Assembly: GCA_947623965.1 (NCBI GenBank)
Contig: CANQIF010000018.1
Coordinates: 1-39,945, forward strand
Origin: an uncultured Alistipes sp.
GTDB taxonomy: Bacteria; Bacteroidota; Bacteroidia; Bacteroidales; Rikenellaceae
DNA: 39,945 bases
Direction of reading: 5' to 3'
In this document: in pieces, positions 33,259 through 39,945 of the stretch
How positions within the stretch are numbered: the stretch's first letter is position 1
Layout: each line of letters begins with the position of its first letter
The notes under the pieces: generated by a model
Database searches by the model: none
What the model saw: only the letters and a program-made list of their open reading frames with translations
Told to the model about the DNA's origin: nothing
Program-made: the position numbers and the translations under genes

Positions 33259-34260
33259 TCAGAAGAGATACTTTTCGCGCTTGACCTTCTCGACGAGGCG
33301 GAAGACCTCGTCCCAAGCCTCCTCGCCGAAGGTGGTGCCGACGACCTCGATCACCTTTCCGGCCGTGATGGCGCCGATCGTGCCGCACTGGCGCAGCGTC
33401 AGCCCGGAACAGAGCCCGGCCAGGAAGCCGGCGGCGTAGAAGTCTCCGGCACCCGTCGTATCGACGCGTTTGGCGGCGGCCATGATGCCGACATGCACCA
33501 CGTCCCCGCCCCGCTTGATGAGGGCGCCGCGCGTGCCGATCTTCACGACAGCGAGTTCGCACAGCTCCGAGATCGCCTGCAGGGCATTCACCGGTTCGGC
33601 TTCGCAGGTGAAGGCCTTTGCCTCGTCCTCGTTGGCGAAGACAATATCGACATACTCCTGCACGAGCCCGCGCAGGAAGGCGAGGTTCTCGGCCACGACG
33701 TTGAACGACGCCAGGTCGATGGCCACCTTCAGGCCGCACTGCTTGGCCGTGCGGGCCGCCTTCTCGATGAGCTCGTGGTTCTGGACGAGGTAGCCTTCGA
33801 CGTAGAGACAGTCGTAGCCGTCGAAGATCGTCGGCTCGATCTCTTCGGCTTCCAGTTCGAGGGCGGCGCCGAGGTGGGTCACCATCGTGCGCTCGCCGTC
33901 GGGCGAGATGAGCGATACGCACTTGCCCGAACGCTCCGTGCCGCGGAAGACGACCGGTTCGACGTGGAGGTTCTCGAGGGCCTGGACAAAGAAGTCGCCC
34001 GTCGTATCTTCGCCGACCTTGCCGATGAAGCCCACCTCGCAGCCCAGCCGGGCCATGGCGCGGATCGTGTTGCCGGCCGAGCCGCCCAGCGAGAGCGAGT
34101 AGGGGAGGCCGGCGACGGACTTCGAAATTTCGGTCTGCAGGCGGGTGTCGACCAGGCTCATCGAGCCCTTGGCCAGCTTGAAGCGACCCAGCACCGAGTC
34201 GGATCTCAGATTGACCAGCATGTCGGTCAAGGCATTTCCAATGCCGATTACGCGTTTCAT
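33259..34260 (-). CDS. PfkB-family carbohydrate/adenosine kinase
   Basis: A 333-residue PfkB (ribokinase-fold) kinase. The signature LGGSAGNTIRAMARLG (58-73) and the active-site DTTGAGDFYAAG (267-278), with catalytic Asp273, are intact. GGSAxNT is the form seen in adenosine kinases and related bacterial nucleoside/sugar kinases, so adenosine or a nucleoside is a likely substrate, not certain. The ATG at 34260 begins the conserved MKRVIGIGNALTD; the frame upstream to 34350 lies in GC-rich, low-complexity sequence. It follows pfkA on the same strand after 162 bases with no terminator and no clear -7 box, so both may be read as one transcript. Confidence 0.88.
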   Translation of the reverse strand: MKRVIGIGNALTDMLVNLRSDSVLGRFKLAKGSMSLVDTRLQTEISKSVAGLPYSLSLGGSAGNTIRAMARLGCEVGFIGKVGEDTTGDFFVQALENLHVEPVVFRGTERSGKCVSLISPDGERTMVTHLGAALELEAEEIEPTIFDGYDCLYVEGYLVQNHELIEKAARTAKQCGLKVAIDLASFNVVAENLAFLRGLVQEYVDIVFANEDEAKAFTCEAEPVNALQAISELCELAVVKIGTRGALIKRGGDVVHVGIMAAAKRVDTTGAGDFYAAGFLAGLCSGLTLRQCGTIGAITAGKVIEVVGTTFGEEAWDEVFRLVEKVKREKYLF

Positions 34261-34422
34261 CGTATACGTGTTTGGGTAGGTGTGTTTCGTGGTTCGGTCG
34301 GGGCGGCGGGGCCGTAGGGCGGCCGAGCTGCAGGGCCGTGTGGCGGCCATTTCGCAGGGCAGACTTGCTGCGGGGCAGAGCGGTCGTACTGCGTGACAGT
34401 GGGGCCGCCGGAGCGGTCGTCC

Positions 34423-35403
34423 TTAGATCGAAAGGATTTTTACCAGATCGATGTCGTCGCGGTCGATCGCCTTGCGGTGGTTGATCGCCTTCGAGAAGGG
34501 GACGTAGGTGAGCTCGCCCTTTTCGATGCCGATCATCACGTTGCGCTGCCCTTCGAGGATCGCCTCGACGGCCGCTTCGCCCATGCGCGAGGCAAGGATG
34601 CGGTCGCGGGCCGTGGGCGAACCGCCGCGCTGCAGGTGCCCGAGGATGGTCACGCGGGCGTCGTACTGCGGGAACTCCTTCTTGACGCGTTCGGCCAGCC
34701 CCGTGGCGCCGCCCGTGGCGGGGTTCTCGGCGACGATGACGATCGCCGAATTTTTGCTCTTGCGGAAACCGTGGTTGATGAGCTCGGCCAGCTGGTCCAC
34801 CTCGGTCTCCATCTCGGGGATGATCGCCGCTTCGGCGCCGCTCGCCAAGGCGCTGTTGAGGGCCAGATAGCCGGCCGTGTGGCCCATCACCTCGACGAAG
34901 AAGAGGCGCTCGTGGCTCGATGCCGTGTCGCGCAGCTTATCGACCGACTCCATGATCGTATTGAGGGCCGTGTCGTAGCCGATCGTGTGGTCCGTGCCGC
35001 CCAGATCGCGGTCGATCGTGCCCGGCAGGCCGATGATGGGCACGTCGAACTCCTGCGCGAAGATCGAGGCGCCGGTCAGCGAGCCGTCGCCGCCGATTAC
35101 CACCAGGGCGTCGATGCCGGCCGCGCGCATGTTGTCGTAGGCCACCTTGCGCCCCTCGGAGGTGGTGAACTCGGAGCAGCGGGCCGTCTTGAGGATCGTG
35201 CCGCCTAACTGGATGATGTTGCTGACGCTTTGCGATCCGAAATCGACGATTTCGTTGGTTATAAGCCCCTTGTATCCGCGCATGATTCCTTTGACGGTGA
35301 ATCCGTGGTAGATGGCGCTGCGCGTGACGGCGCGGATCGCCGCATTCATCCCGGGGGCATCGCCGCCCGAGGTGAGAATACCGATACATTTGATTGTTGC
35401 CAT
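34423..35403 (-). CDS. pfkA: ATP-dependent 6-phosphofructokinase
   Basis: A 326-residue phosphofructokinase, the committed step of glycolysis. N-terminal [18 protein letters not shown] (8-25); GGDGS at 104-108 and GLPGTID at 125-131 mark the ATP-using type (Gly where PPi enzymes have Asp or Lys), with catalytic Asp131. HLQRGGSP at 256-263 is conserved. Two family positions differ from the E. coli-type enzyme: the TIDND motif reads TIDRD (Arg132), and MGR reads MGH (His174), so substrate binding or regulation may differ. The ATG at 35403 is the conserved start; the longer frame to 35472 crosses the promoter. Its promoter uses an R77 repeat. Confidence 0.95.
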   Translation of the reverse strand: MATIKCIGILTSGGDAPGMNAAIRAVTRSAIYHGFTVKGIMRGYKGLITNEIVDFGSQSVSNIIQLGGTILKTARCSEFTTSEGRKVAYDNMRAAGIDALVVIGGDGSLTGASIFAQEFDVPIIGLPGTIDRDLGGTDHTIGYDTALNTIMESVDKLRDTASSHERLFFVEVMGHTAGYLALNSALASGAEAAIIPEMETEVDQLAELINHGFRKSKNSAIVIVAENPATGGATGLAERVKKEFPQYDARVTILGHLQRGGSPTARDRILASRMGEAAVEAILEGQRNVMIGIEKGELTYVPFSKAINHRKAIDRDDIDLVKILSI

Positions 35404-35479
35404 AATTCGGGGCGGACGCTGTTTTACGTCCGCGGTGGTTTGGTTGTTTTTGGTGCGGGAAGTCCTGCACAAAATCGCT

Positions 35480-35512
35480 CAAAGATACGAAAAGTCGAGG
35501 GCAAAATGCAAA
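35480..35512 (-). promoter_or_regulatory. Promoter of pfkA formed by the R77 repeat
   Basis: On the minus strand TTTG (35512-35509), in one arm of the repeat hairpin, then 21 bases, then TATCTTTG (35487-35480), a perfect -7 box at the repeat edge. Leader of about 75 bases. Confidence 0.6.
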
Positions 35513-35640
35513 CGAAGTTTGCGAATTTTGCCGAGACGAAGTATCTAAGGCGGAGCCAAAGTACGAAAAGTCGAGGGCAAAATGCAAACGAAGTTTGCGA
35601 ATTTTGCCGAGACGGAGTATCTAAGGCGGAGCCAAAGTGC
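35488..35640. repeat. R77-family promoter-like repeat, two tandem 76-bp copies
   Basis: Units begin at 35487 and 35563 (period 76), with a partial third at about 35630-35640. Each has the outer stem GGCAAAAT/ATTTTGCC and apical GCAAAC/GTTTGC closed by GAA. The internal -7-like sequence facing minus is one base short (TACTTTGG) compared with the functional-looking one next to pfkA. Confidence 0.88.
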
Positions 35641-36300
35641 AAATTCAGTGCGGAATCGGGCCGCTGCCTGCGGAGCGCACGCTCGAAGCGGACCTGCGGG
35701 ACGCGAGCAGCGGGCCTTCGCGGGGCGAAGCTGCGGCCCGCTCGGTTCCTTTCCGGAACCGCAAATTTATCATTCAAAATTCAAGATTCAAAATCAGATG
35801 GTCTGCTGGGGCTCGCTTGAGCCTATTTCCAGTTCGGGACACAGCCTGCGGGACACGTATGTTCGGCGACGAACTATGGGCCTCCGCTGCCAGGAGACTG
35901 ACTGTCGCCGAGGTCTTTGCAGGAAATTCGGTCCGTCAGGACAGGCAGCCTGTAGCCGCCCCGGTCCGTCAGGACCGGCAGCCCGCAGCCGCCCCCGGGC
36001 GGAGGGCTGCTCCTCTACGTCGCAGGCCCGTCCGCTCGGCTGCTGGGCTGCCGGAACAACCTCGATACCGATAGACATCAGCAGCCGCGGCACCGATGCG
36101 GCGGCCCGCACGGCCTTTCCAAGGCCGAAATTCAAAATTCTAAATTCAAAATGATGAAATCGGGCTGCAGCCTGCGGGGCACGTCGGCGACGAGAAGGAG
36201 CATCGGGCCTCCGCGCGCTGAGACTGCGGCCCGCCGACCTCTGCGAGGTCGAACCTGGTAGCGAATCCCGCAGCCGAGCGGACGTCCCGCCGACCGCATT
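35641..36300. repeat. GC-rich hairpin repeat block 8
   Basis: Reverse type-2 bodies at about 35660-35740 (stem CGGTTCC 35743-35749/GGAACCG 35755-35761) and 36166-36235 (stem GACCTC/GAGGTC near 36239-36251), and a forward type-1 element with stem CGGTCC 35962-35967/GGACCG 35972-35977. A degraded neighbour at about 35930-35956 has lost one base pair (GGTCC against GGACA). The segment 35793-35850 is nearly identical to 10985-11040 of block 2, showing longer shared stretches between blocks. No gene. Confidence 0.9.
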
Positions 36301-36450
36301 TGGCGACTGCAGGTCGTTGGCTCGATATACTGAAACAACGTTGCGCCTTGCCAAGCCCGAATACCCGTACCTCTCAAAAGTCCCTTCCCTCAAACACACC
36401 TCCCTCTTCAAAAAGCATCCTATTATATTACGCTCCAACCCGCCTGCCCC

Positions 36451-36477
36451 TTTCTCGAAAAATTTTTTTTCGAGAAA
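36451..36477. promoter_or_regulatory. Perfect 27-base AT-rich palindrome before the PspC operon
   Basis: TTTCTCGAAAAA (36451-36462) and TTTTTCGAGAAA (36466-36477) are exact complements around a 3-base loop. It ends 23 bases upstream of the -33 box. It may be an operator, or a terminator that insulates the operon from upstream repeats (T-run within the stem, not after it). Confidence 0.6.
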
Positions 36478-36500
36478 AACATAAAAAAATAGTTCTATGT

Positions 36501-36532
36501 TTTGCATAGTATAGAAATGTGTATTATATTTG
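36501..36532 (+). promoter_or_regulatory. Promoter of the PspC-PadR-GIN operon with an overlapping inverted repeat
   Basis: TTTG (36501-36504), a 20-base spacer and TATATTTG (36525-36532), both perfect. CTATG-TTTTG-CATAG (36495-36509) is an inverted repeat centred on the -33 box; its ATGT/CATA halves resemble sites bound by PadR-type repressors, and a padR gene is second in the operon. Confidence 0.75.
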
Positions 36533-36576
36533 CGGTACGAAAATAACTTGATTACGCACATAACACCGTTATTCCT

Positions 36577-37095
36577 ATGAAAGAGACTGTAAATGCGAAC
36601 ATCGGTTCGCTGGCCTTCACGCTCGACGAGGATGCCTACCGCAAGCTGAAGGAGTACCTCGAGGCCATCGGCCGCCACCTGCCCGCCGACGATACGGACA
36701 CCTTGGGCGATATCGAGCGGCGCATCGCCGAGATCTTCCGCGAGCGGGTCTCCTCGCCGCTCCGCGTGATCACCCTCGCCGAGGTCGAGGAGGCGATGCA
36801 GCGCATGGGCGATCCCGCCGACTTCGGCAGCGACCGCAGCGGAGCCGAAGAGGGGAGCGCCGGTCCGGCCGCCTCCGCCTCCGAGCCCGTTCGGCAGCGT
36901 CTCTACCGCTCGCGCAGCAACCGTTCGATCGCCGGCATCTGCGGCGGCCTGGCCGAGTATTTCACCCTCGATCCGACGCTCCTCCGCCTCCTGACGCTCT
37001 TCCTGATCCTCTTCGGAGGACTCTCGATCTGGGCCTACATCATCCTCTGGATCGTCATCCCGGAGGAACCCGTGAAAAATTTCAAAATCCAATAG
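36577..37095 (+). CDS. PspC-domain membrane protein (short paralogue)
   Basis: A 172-residue protein. Residues about 1-85 form a soluble helical domain (SLAFTLDEDAYRKLKEYLEAI...LGDIERRIAEIFRE) that recurs in the larger PspC protein at the end of the operon. After a Ser/Gly/Ala-rich linker comes a PspC domain (about 108-167): RLYRSRSNRSIAGICGGLAEYFTLDPTLLRLL and a second hydrophobic segment ending in WIVIPEEP. PspC proteins take part in the membrane-stress response. It is the first gene behind a strong promoter and is followed three bases later by padR. Confidence 0.88.
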   Translation: MKETVNANIGSLAFTLDEDAYRKLKEYLEAIGRHLPADDTDTLGDIERRIAEIFRERVSSPLRVITLAEVEEAMQRMGDPADFGSDRSGAEEGSAGPAASASEPVRQRLYRSRSNRSIAGICGGLAEYFTLDPTLLRLLTLFLILFGGLSIWAYIILWIVIPEEPVKNFKIQ

Positions 37096-37098
37096 ACC

Positions 37099-37467
37099 AT
37101 GTCCGAAGAAAACGTAAAGGCGCAAATGCGCAAAGGTATCCTGGAGTACTGCATCCTCGCTATCCTGTCGCGGGGTGCGTCGTATGCTCCGCGGATCATC
37201 TCCGAACTCAAGGAGGCCGAGATGATCGTTGTCGAGGGGACGCTCTATCCGATCCTCACCCGCCAGAAGAACGCCGGACTGCTGACCTACCGCTGGGAAG
37301 AGTCCCCGCAGGGCCCTCCGCGCAAGTTCTATTCGCTGACCGACAAGGGCCGCACCGTCCTCCGCCAGCTCGACTTTGCCTGGGAGGAGCTCGTCAAACA
37401 GATCGCCACCATCCGCGGCGACAAAGAGGAATTCAACCCGGAATCCGACCGGAAACAGATCGACTAA
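37099..37467 (+). CDS. PadR-family transcriptional regulator
   Basis: A 122-residue winged-helix protein. It has the family core MRKGILEYCILAILSRGASYAPRII, followed by the signature VEGTLYPILTRQKNAGLL and the wing PPRKFYSLTDKGRTVL. PadR proteins are usually repressors that bind ATGT/ACAT-type inverted repeats and often control the membrane-protein operon they are encoded in. Three bases separate it from the PspC gene upstream, and the GIN-domain gene starts 20 bases downstream, so autoregulation of this operon is likely (inference). Confidence 0.92.
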   Translation: MSEENVKAQMRKGILEYCILAILSRGASYAPRIISELKEAEMIVVEGTLYPILTRQKNAGLLTYRWEESPQGPPRKFYSLTDKGRTVLRQLDFAWEELVKQIATIRGDKEEFNPESDRKQID

Positions 37468-37486
37468 CCGTAAAAACGTCATCGCC

Positions 37487-38335
37487 ATGAAAAACCACAT
37501 CATCGCTCTCGTCATCGTCATCTGCGCCCTCACGCTGGGTTGCAACACCCTTTTCGCCGCCCCGAAACGTCTCAAGGGCAGCGGCAACCTCGTGCAGAAG
37601 GAGGTCGTCGTCCGCGACGCCTACGATGCCGTCTCCGCCAGCCGCGCCGTCAAGGTCCGGCTCGTGGAGGGCAGCTCGAACACGCTTACGGTCGAGGCCG
37701 ACGACAACGTCATCGACTACATCACGATCGCGGTGAAGGAGCGGACGCTCGACATCTCGATCGACCGCGACTGCAACTCGATCCAGCAGATTCACGCGAC
37801 GGTTACCGTCCCGACCGACGGCCGTCTGCGGAAGCTACGCGCCTCGAGCGCCGCCAAGATCGTCGCCGAACCGACGATCCGCAGCGCTTCGGTCGATCTC
37901 GACGCCTCGAGCGCTGCCAGGATCACCGCTTCGGTTGAGGCCCGCGAGTGCGAGCTGGATGCCTCGAGCGCCGCCAGGATCGAGGCCGAAGTCAAGGGCC
38001 GCGCATGCTCGGTCGAGGCTTCGAGTTCGGCGAAGATCGCTGCTACGCTCGCCGTCGAGGAGTGCGAGATCGACGTCTCGAGCGCCGGCAAGGCCCAGCT
38101 GAAGGGCGCTGCCCTCAAGTGCGATGCGGAGGCCTCCTCGGCCGCGAAGATCGCCGCCGGCGACCTGGCCGTCAAGGATTGCCGGATCAGCAGTTCGAGC
38201 GGCGCCTCGGCCTCGATCTGCTGCCTCGAGACGCTCGACGCCACGGCTTCGAGCGGCGGATCGGTCCGCTACACGGGCGACTGCACCGTCCGGCGCTACC
38301 GCACCTCGAGCGGCGGCAGCATCCGCAGAATGTAA
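37487..38335 (+). CDS. Exported GIN/DUF2807-domain protein with 19-residue repeats
   Basis: A 282-residue exported protein. Signal peptide 1-25 (cleavage probably after LFAA; the GC at 18-19 is not a good lipobox). DUF2807, the putative auto-transporter adhesin head GIN domain, runs from about 30 to the end: RDAYDAVSASRAVKVRLVEGSS...VEADDNVIDYI. From residue 118 the sequence repeats about every 19 residues with the core (D/E)ASSAA(K/R)I, at least six times, then degenerates to SSSSGASAS and ASSGGS. This is a regular beta-helix ladder. The start at 37487 is chosen because the longer frame to 37376 overlaps padR and lacks a signal. DUF2807 genes commonly sit with PspC and PadR in Bacteroidetes; the function is unknown. 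Confidence 0.9.
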   Translation: MKNHIIALVIVICALTLGCNTLFAAPKRLKGSGNLVQKEVVVRDAYDAVSASRAVKVRLVEGSSNTLTVEADDNVIDYITIAVKERTLDISIDRDCNSIQQIHATVTVPTDGRLRKLRASSAAKIVAEPTIRSASVDLDASSAARITASVEARECELDASSAARIEAEVKGRACSVEASSSAKIAATLAVEECEIDVSSAGKAQLKGAALKCDAEASSAAKIAAGDLAVKDCRISSSSGASASICCLETLDATASSGGSVRYTGDCTVRRYRTSSGGSIRRM

Positions 38336-38369
38336 CCTCTCTACCCTTAATTAATAAAGCACGCACACC

Positions 38370-39770
38370 ATGAACGCTGTAAAAAAATGCAGCCTTTCGG
38401 GCATCGCCTTTACGATGGACCAGGAGGCCTACAACGAACTGAACGAGTATATCGAGTCGCTCAAGCGAAGCTACGAAGGCTCGGCCGACGGGCCTGAAAT
38501 CATCGAGGACATCGAGGCCCGCATCGCCGAACTGATCCTCTCGACGCAATCCAGCGACCGCGTGGTCGAACGGCCGCTCATCCGCAACATCATCGCCCAG
38601 ATGGGTTCGGCGACGGAGATCACGGAAGAGGAGCCCGCCAAGCCCCATTCCGCCGCGGTGCGCAACCCGCGCCGCCTCTACCGCGACACCGAAAACGCCA
38701 AACTGGGCGGGGTCTGCGCCGGCATCGGCAAGTATTTCGAACTCGACCCCGTGTGGATCCGCCTGGCGATCTTCCTGCCGCTCGTGATCTCCTGCTTCGG
38801 CTGGATTCCCTTCTTCGGCTGGGTCGAGCCGCTCATGGGCAACCTGTTCGGCATCTTCGTCATCTGTTATCTGGTGATGTGGTTCGCCGTCCCCGTGGCC
38901 CGCACGGCGCGCCAGAAACTCGAGATGAACGGCGAACGCATCACCGCCGATTCGATCCGCGACACGACGCTGGCCGCCGGCGATCCCGACGGCGCCGCCA
39001 AAACGGTCGTCGCCGACACCGTGTCGGTCTTCGGCAAGATCGTCCTGCTGCTGCTCAAGCTCTTCGCCGGCCTCATCGTCTTCGCGCTGGTGCTGCTCGC
39101 CTGCGGCCTCTTCGTCGGTGCGATTTCGCTGGCTATCGCCGGCCACGAGGCGATCAGCGACTCCATTCCGCTCTCGATTCCTTTCCTCGGCATCGGCATC
39201 GCCTTGATTCCCACCGTGATGTTGATCTATGTGCTCGTCTGCCTGCTCGCTTCGCGCAAGCCGAACGGCAAAGGGGTCTTGGGATTGTTCCTGCTTTGGA
39301 TCGTTACGATCATCGCCTGCTGCGTGATCGCCATTCGCACCCATTACCGCGACGGCTTCGACGACCGGGCGATCCGCAACTCGGTAGAGCGGGTCTTCAA
39401 GTCGCCGAACGAGGTCCTTGCGAAGTCGGTCGAGCTCGACGACCGGCAGATCACCGTGGGCGAGATGCTCGATCTGCTCGAAAGCGGGGAGATCGTCAAG
39501 CAGGTGGAGATCGACCTGAATCCCGACGCGGCTGCCGGGACGGAGGGAAACAGCGATGTACACGTCAGCATTTCGGTCAAGAAACGCGTGTCGCAGCCGG
39601 CCGGAAGCGGATCGGCCGCCCCGGCGGAAACGGCTTCGGCGGCGGACGCCTCGGCCGAGGCGCCGGGGAGCGCGTCCGGAACAGCGGCCAATGCCGCTGC
39701 AGGCGCTACGACGAAAACGCCGGCCTGGAACACCTCGGAGGCTTCGCCGGCTTCCGGGTCGAACCGGTAG
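38370..39770 (+). CDS. PspC-domain membrane protein (long paralogue)
   Basis: A 466-residue protein. Residues 1-85 repeat the soluble domain of the first PspC gene (SGIAFTMDQEAYNELNEYIESL, EDIEARIAELI), then a PspC domain at about 102-175 (RLYRDTENAKLGGVCAGIGKYFELDPVWIRLA). Several further TM segments follow (about 225-250, 265-290, 300-320), then a soluble region with a coiled-coil-like EVLAKSVELDDRQITVGEMLDLLESGEI and a disordered Ala/Ser/Thr/Gly-rich tail (about 403-466). It starts 34 bases after the GIN gene and ends the operon. The two-paralogue arrangement suggests a complex with the GIN protein and PadR control. Confidence 0.88.
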   Translation: MNAVKKCSLSGIAFTMDQEAYNELNEYIESLKRSYEGSADGPEIIEDIEARIAELILSTQSSDRVVERPLIRNIIAQMGSATEITEEEPAKPHSAAVRNPRRLYRDTENAKLGGVCAGIGKYFELDPVWIRLAIFLPLVISCFGWIPFFGWVEPLMGNLFGIFVICYLVMWFAVPVARTARQKLEMNGERITADSIRDTTLAAGDPDGAAKTVVADTVSVFGKIVLLLLKLFAGLIVFALVLLACGLFVGAISLAIAGHEAISDSIPLSIPFLGIGIALIPTVMLIYVLVCLLASRKPNGKGVLGLFLLWIVTIIACCVIAIRTHYRDGFDDRAIRNSVERVFKSPNEVLAKSVELDDRQITVGEMLDLLESGEIVKQVEIDLNPDAAAGTEGNSDVHVSISVKKRVSQPAGSGSAAPAETASAADASAEAPGSASGTAANAAAGATTKTPAWNTSEASPASGSNR

Positions 39771-39812
39771 CCGGAGGTCCCGGAGCGCCGGATTCGCGAT
39801 TTTGTTGAAAAA

Positions 39813-39856
39813 TCCCGGCAGGAACAGGCGACAGCTTGTTTCTGCCGGGACTTTTT
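39813..39856 (+). terminator. Intrinsic terminator of the PspC operon
   Basis: TCCCGGCAG (39813-39821) pairs perfectly with CTGCCGGGA (39842-39850); AACA/TGTT extends the stem past a bulge; CTTTTT follows. Confidence 0.93.
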
Positions 39857-39865
39857 GTATCTTTG
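39835..39865 (+). promoter_or_regulatory. Promoter of a gene beyond the window end, overlapping the terminator
   Basis: TTG at 39836-39838, a 19-base spacer and a perfect -7 box TATCTTTG (39858-39865). The spacer is the 3' arm of the preceding terminator. No start codon with a credible frame follows in the last 80 bases, so the gene or RNA lies outside the window. Confidence 0.7.
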
Positions 39866-39945
39866 CAACGTGAAGTTACGAAAAGAGTGTAATTTATTGG
39901 AAATGAGCGTAGGTTAATTGCTCTTGATAGTAATAGGTTACGATT

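Noticed and set aside
34261..34422. A small gene or terminator between pfkA and the PfkB kinase
   Set aside because: The GC-rich stretch has only degenerate GGCCG runs, no start with signal or ribosome-site context and no stem with a T-tract.

Overview
The window reads as a chromosomal stretch of a GC-rich member of the Bacteroidales, most likely an Alistipes-like gut bacterium. The phylum is supported by promoters of the Bacteroidetes primary sigma-factor type (TTTG, about 19-21 bases, TAnnTTTG) in front of many genes, a single-chain SecDF, lipoproteins with C-terminal-end lipoboxes, a TonB/ExbBD system, an OMP_b-brl-type outer-membrane barrel and a PspC/PadR/GIN-domain cluster. The genus is an inference from high GC and the abundance of GC-rich intergenic hairpin repeats. 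No rRNA, tRNA, CRISPR array, insertion sequence, prophage or plasmid gene was found.

Layout. 1-9.4 kb: a tandem 77-bp repeat, an exported S9 peptidase, a racemase-family enzyme with an organic-anion transporter, secDF, a probable 6S-like RNA and a small lipoprotein. 9.7-15.7 kb: a sugar nucleotidyltransferase (minus), a long repeat block, an outer-membrane beta-barrel protein, another repeat block and a membrane-bound LytTR regulator (minus). 15.8-22.9 kb: tamB, exbB, exbD, tonB and a DUF1573 lipoprotein in one direction, an envelope-assembly and energy-transduction cluster. 22.9-26.9 kb: repeat block, SAH/MTA deaminase-like amidohydrolase, repeat block, GrpB-family protein, repeat block. 26.9-35.4 kb: glycogen branching enzyme (minus) divergent from a POT peptide transporter, then a PhnP-like hydrolase plus SDR pair converging on a PfkB-family kinase and pfkA (both minus). 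35.5-39.9 kb: repeats, then a PspC-PadR-GIN-PspC operon, ending in a terminator overlapped by a promoter for a gene outside the window.

Two features stand out beyond the genes. First, about 5 kb consists of GC-rich repeats built around 6-8 bp stem-loops whose stem sequence differs from copy to copy while both arms always change together; these blocks flank single genes on both sides. Second, a distinct 76-77 bp repeat occurs only upstream of genes; it is a hairpin whose two arms carry a -33-like TTTG on each strand, with -7-like motifs 20-21 bases outward on both sides, so it looks like a portable bidirectional promoter. A rod-shaped RNA with the architecture of 6S RNA lies behind a perfect promoter between secDF and the small lipoprotein. 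All family assignments come from reading motifs; no database search was possible.
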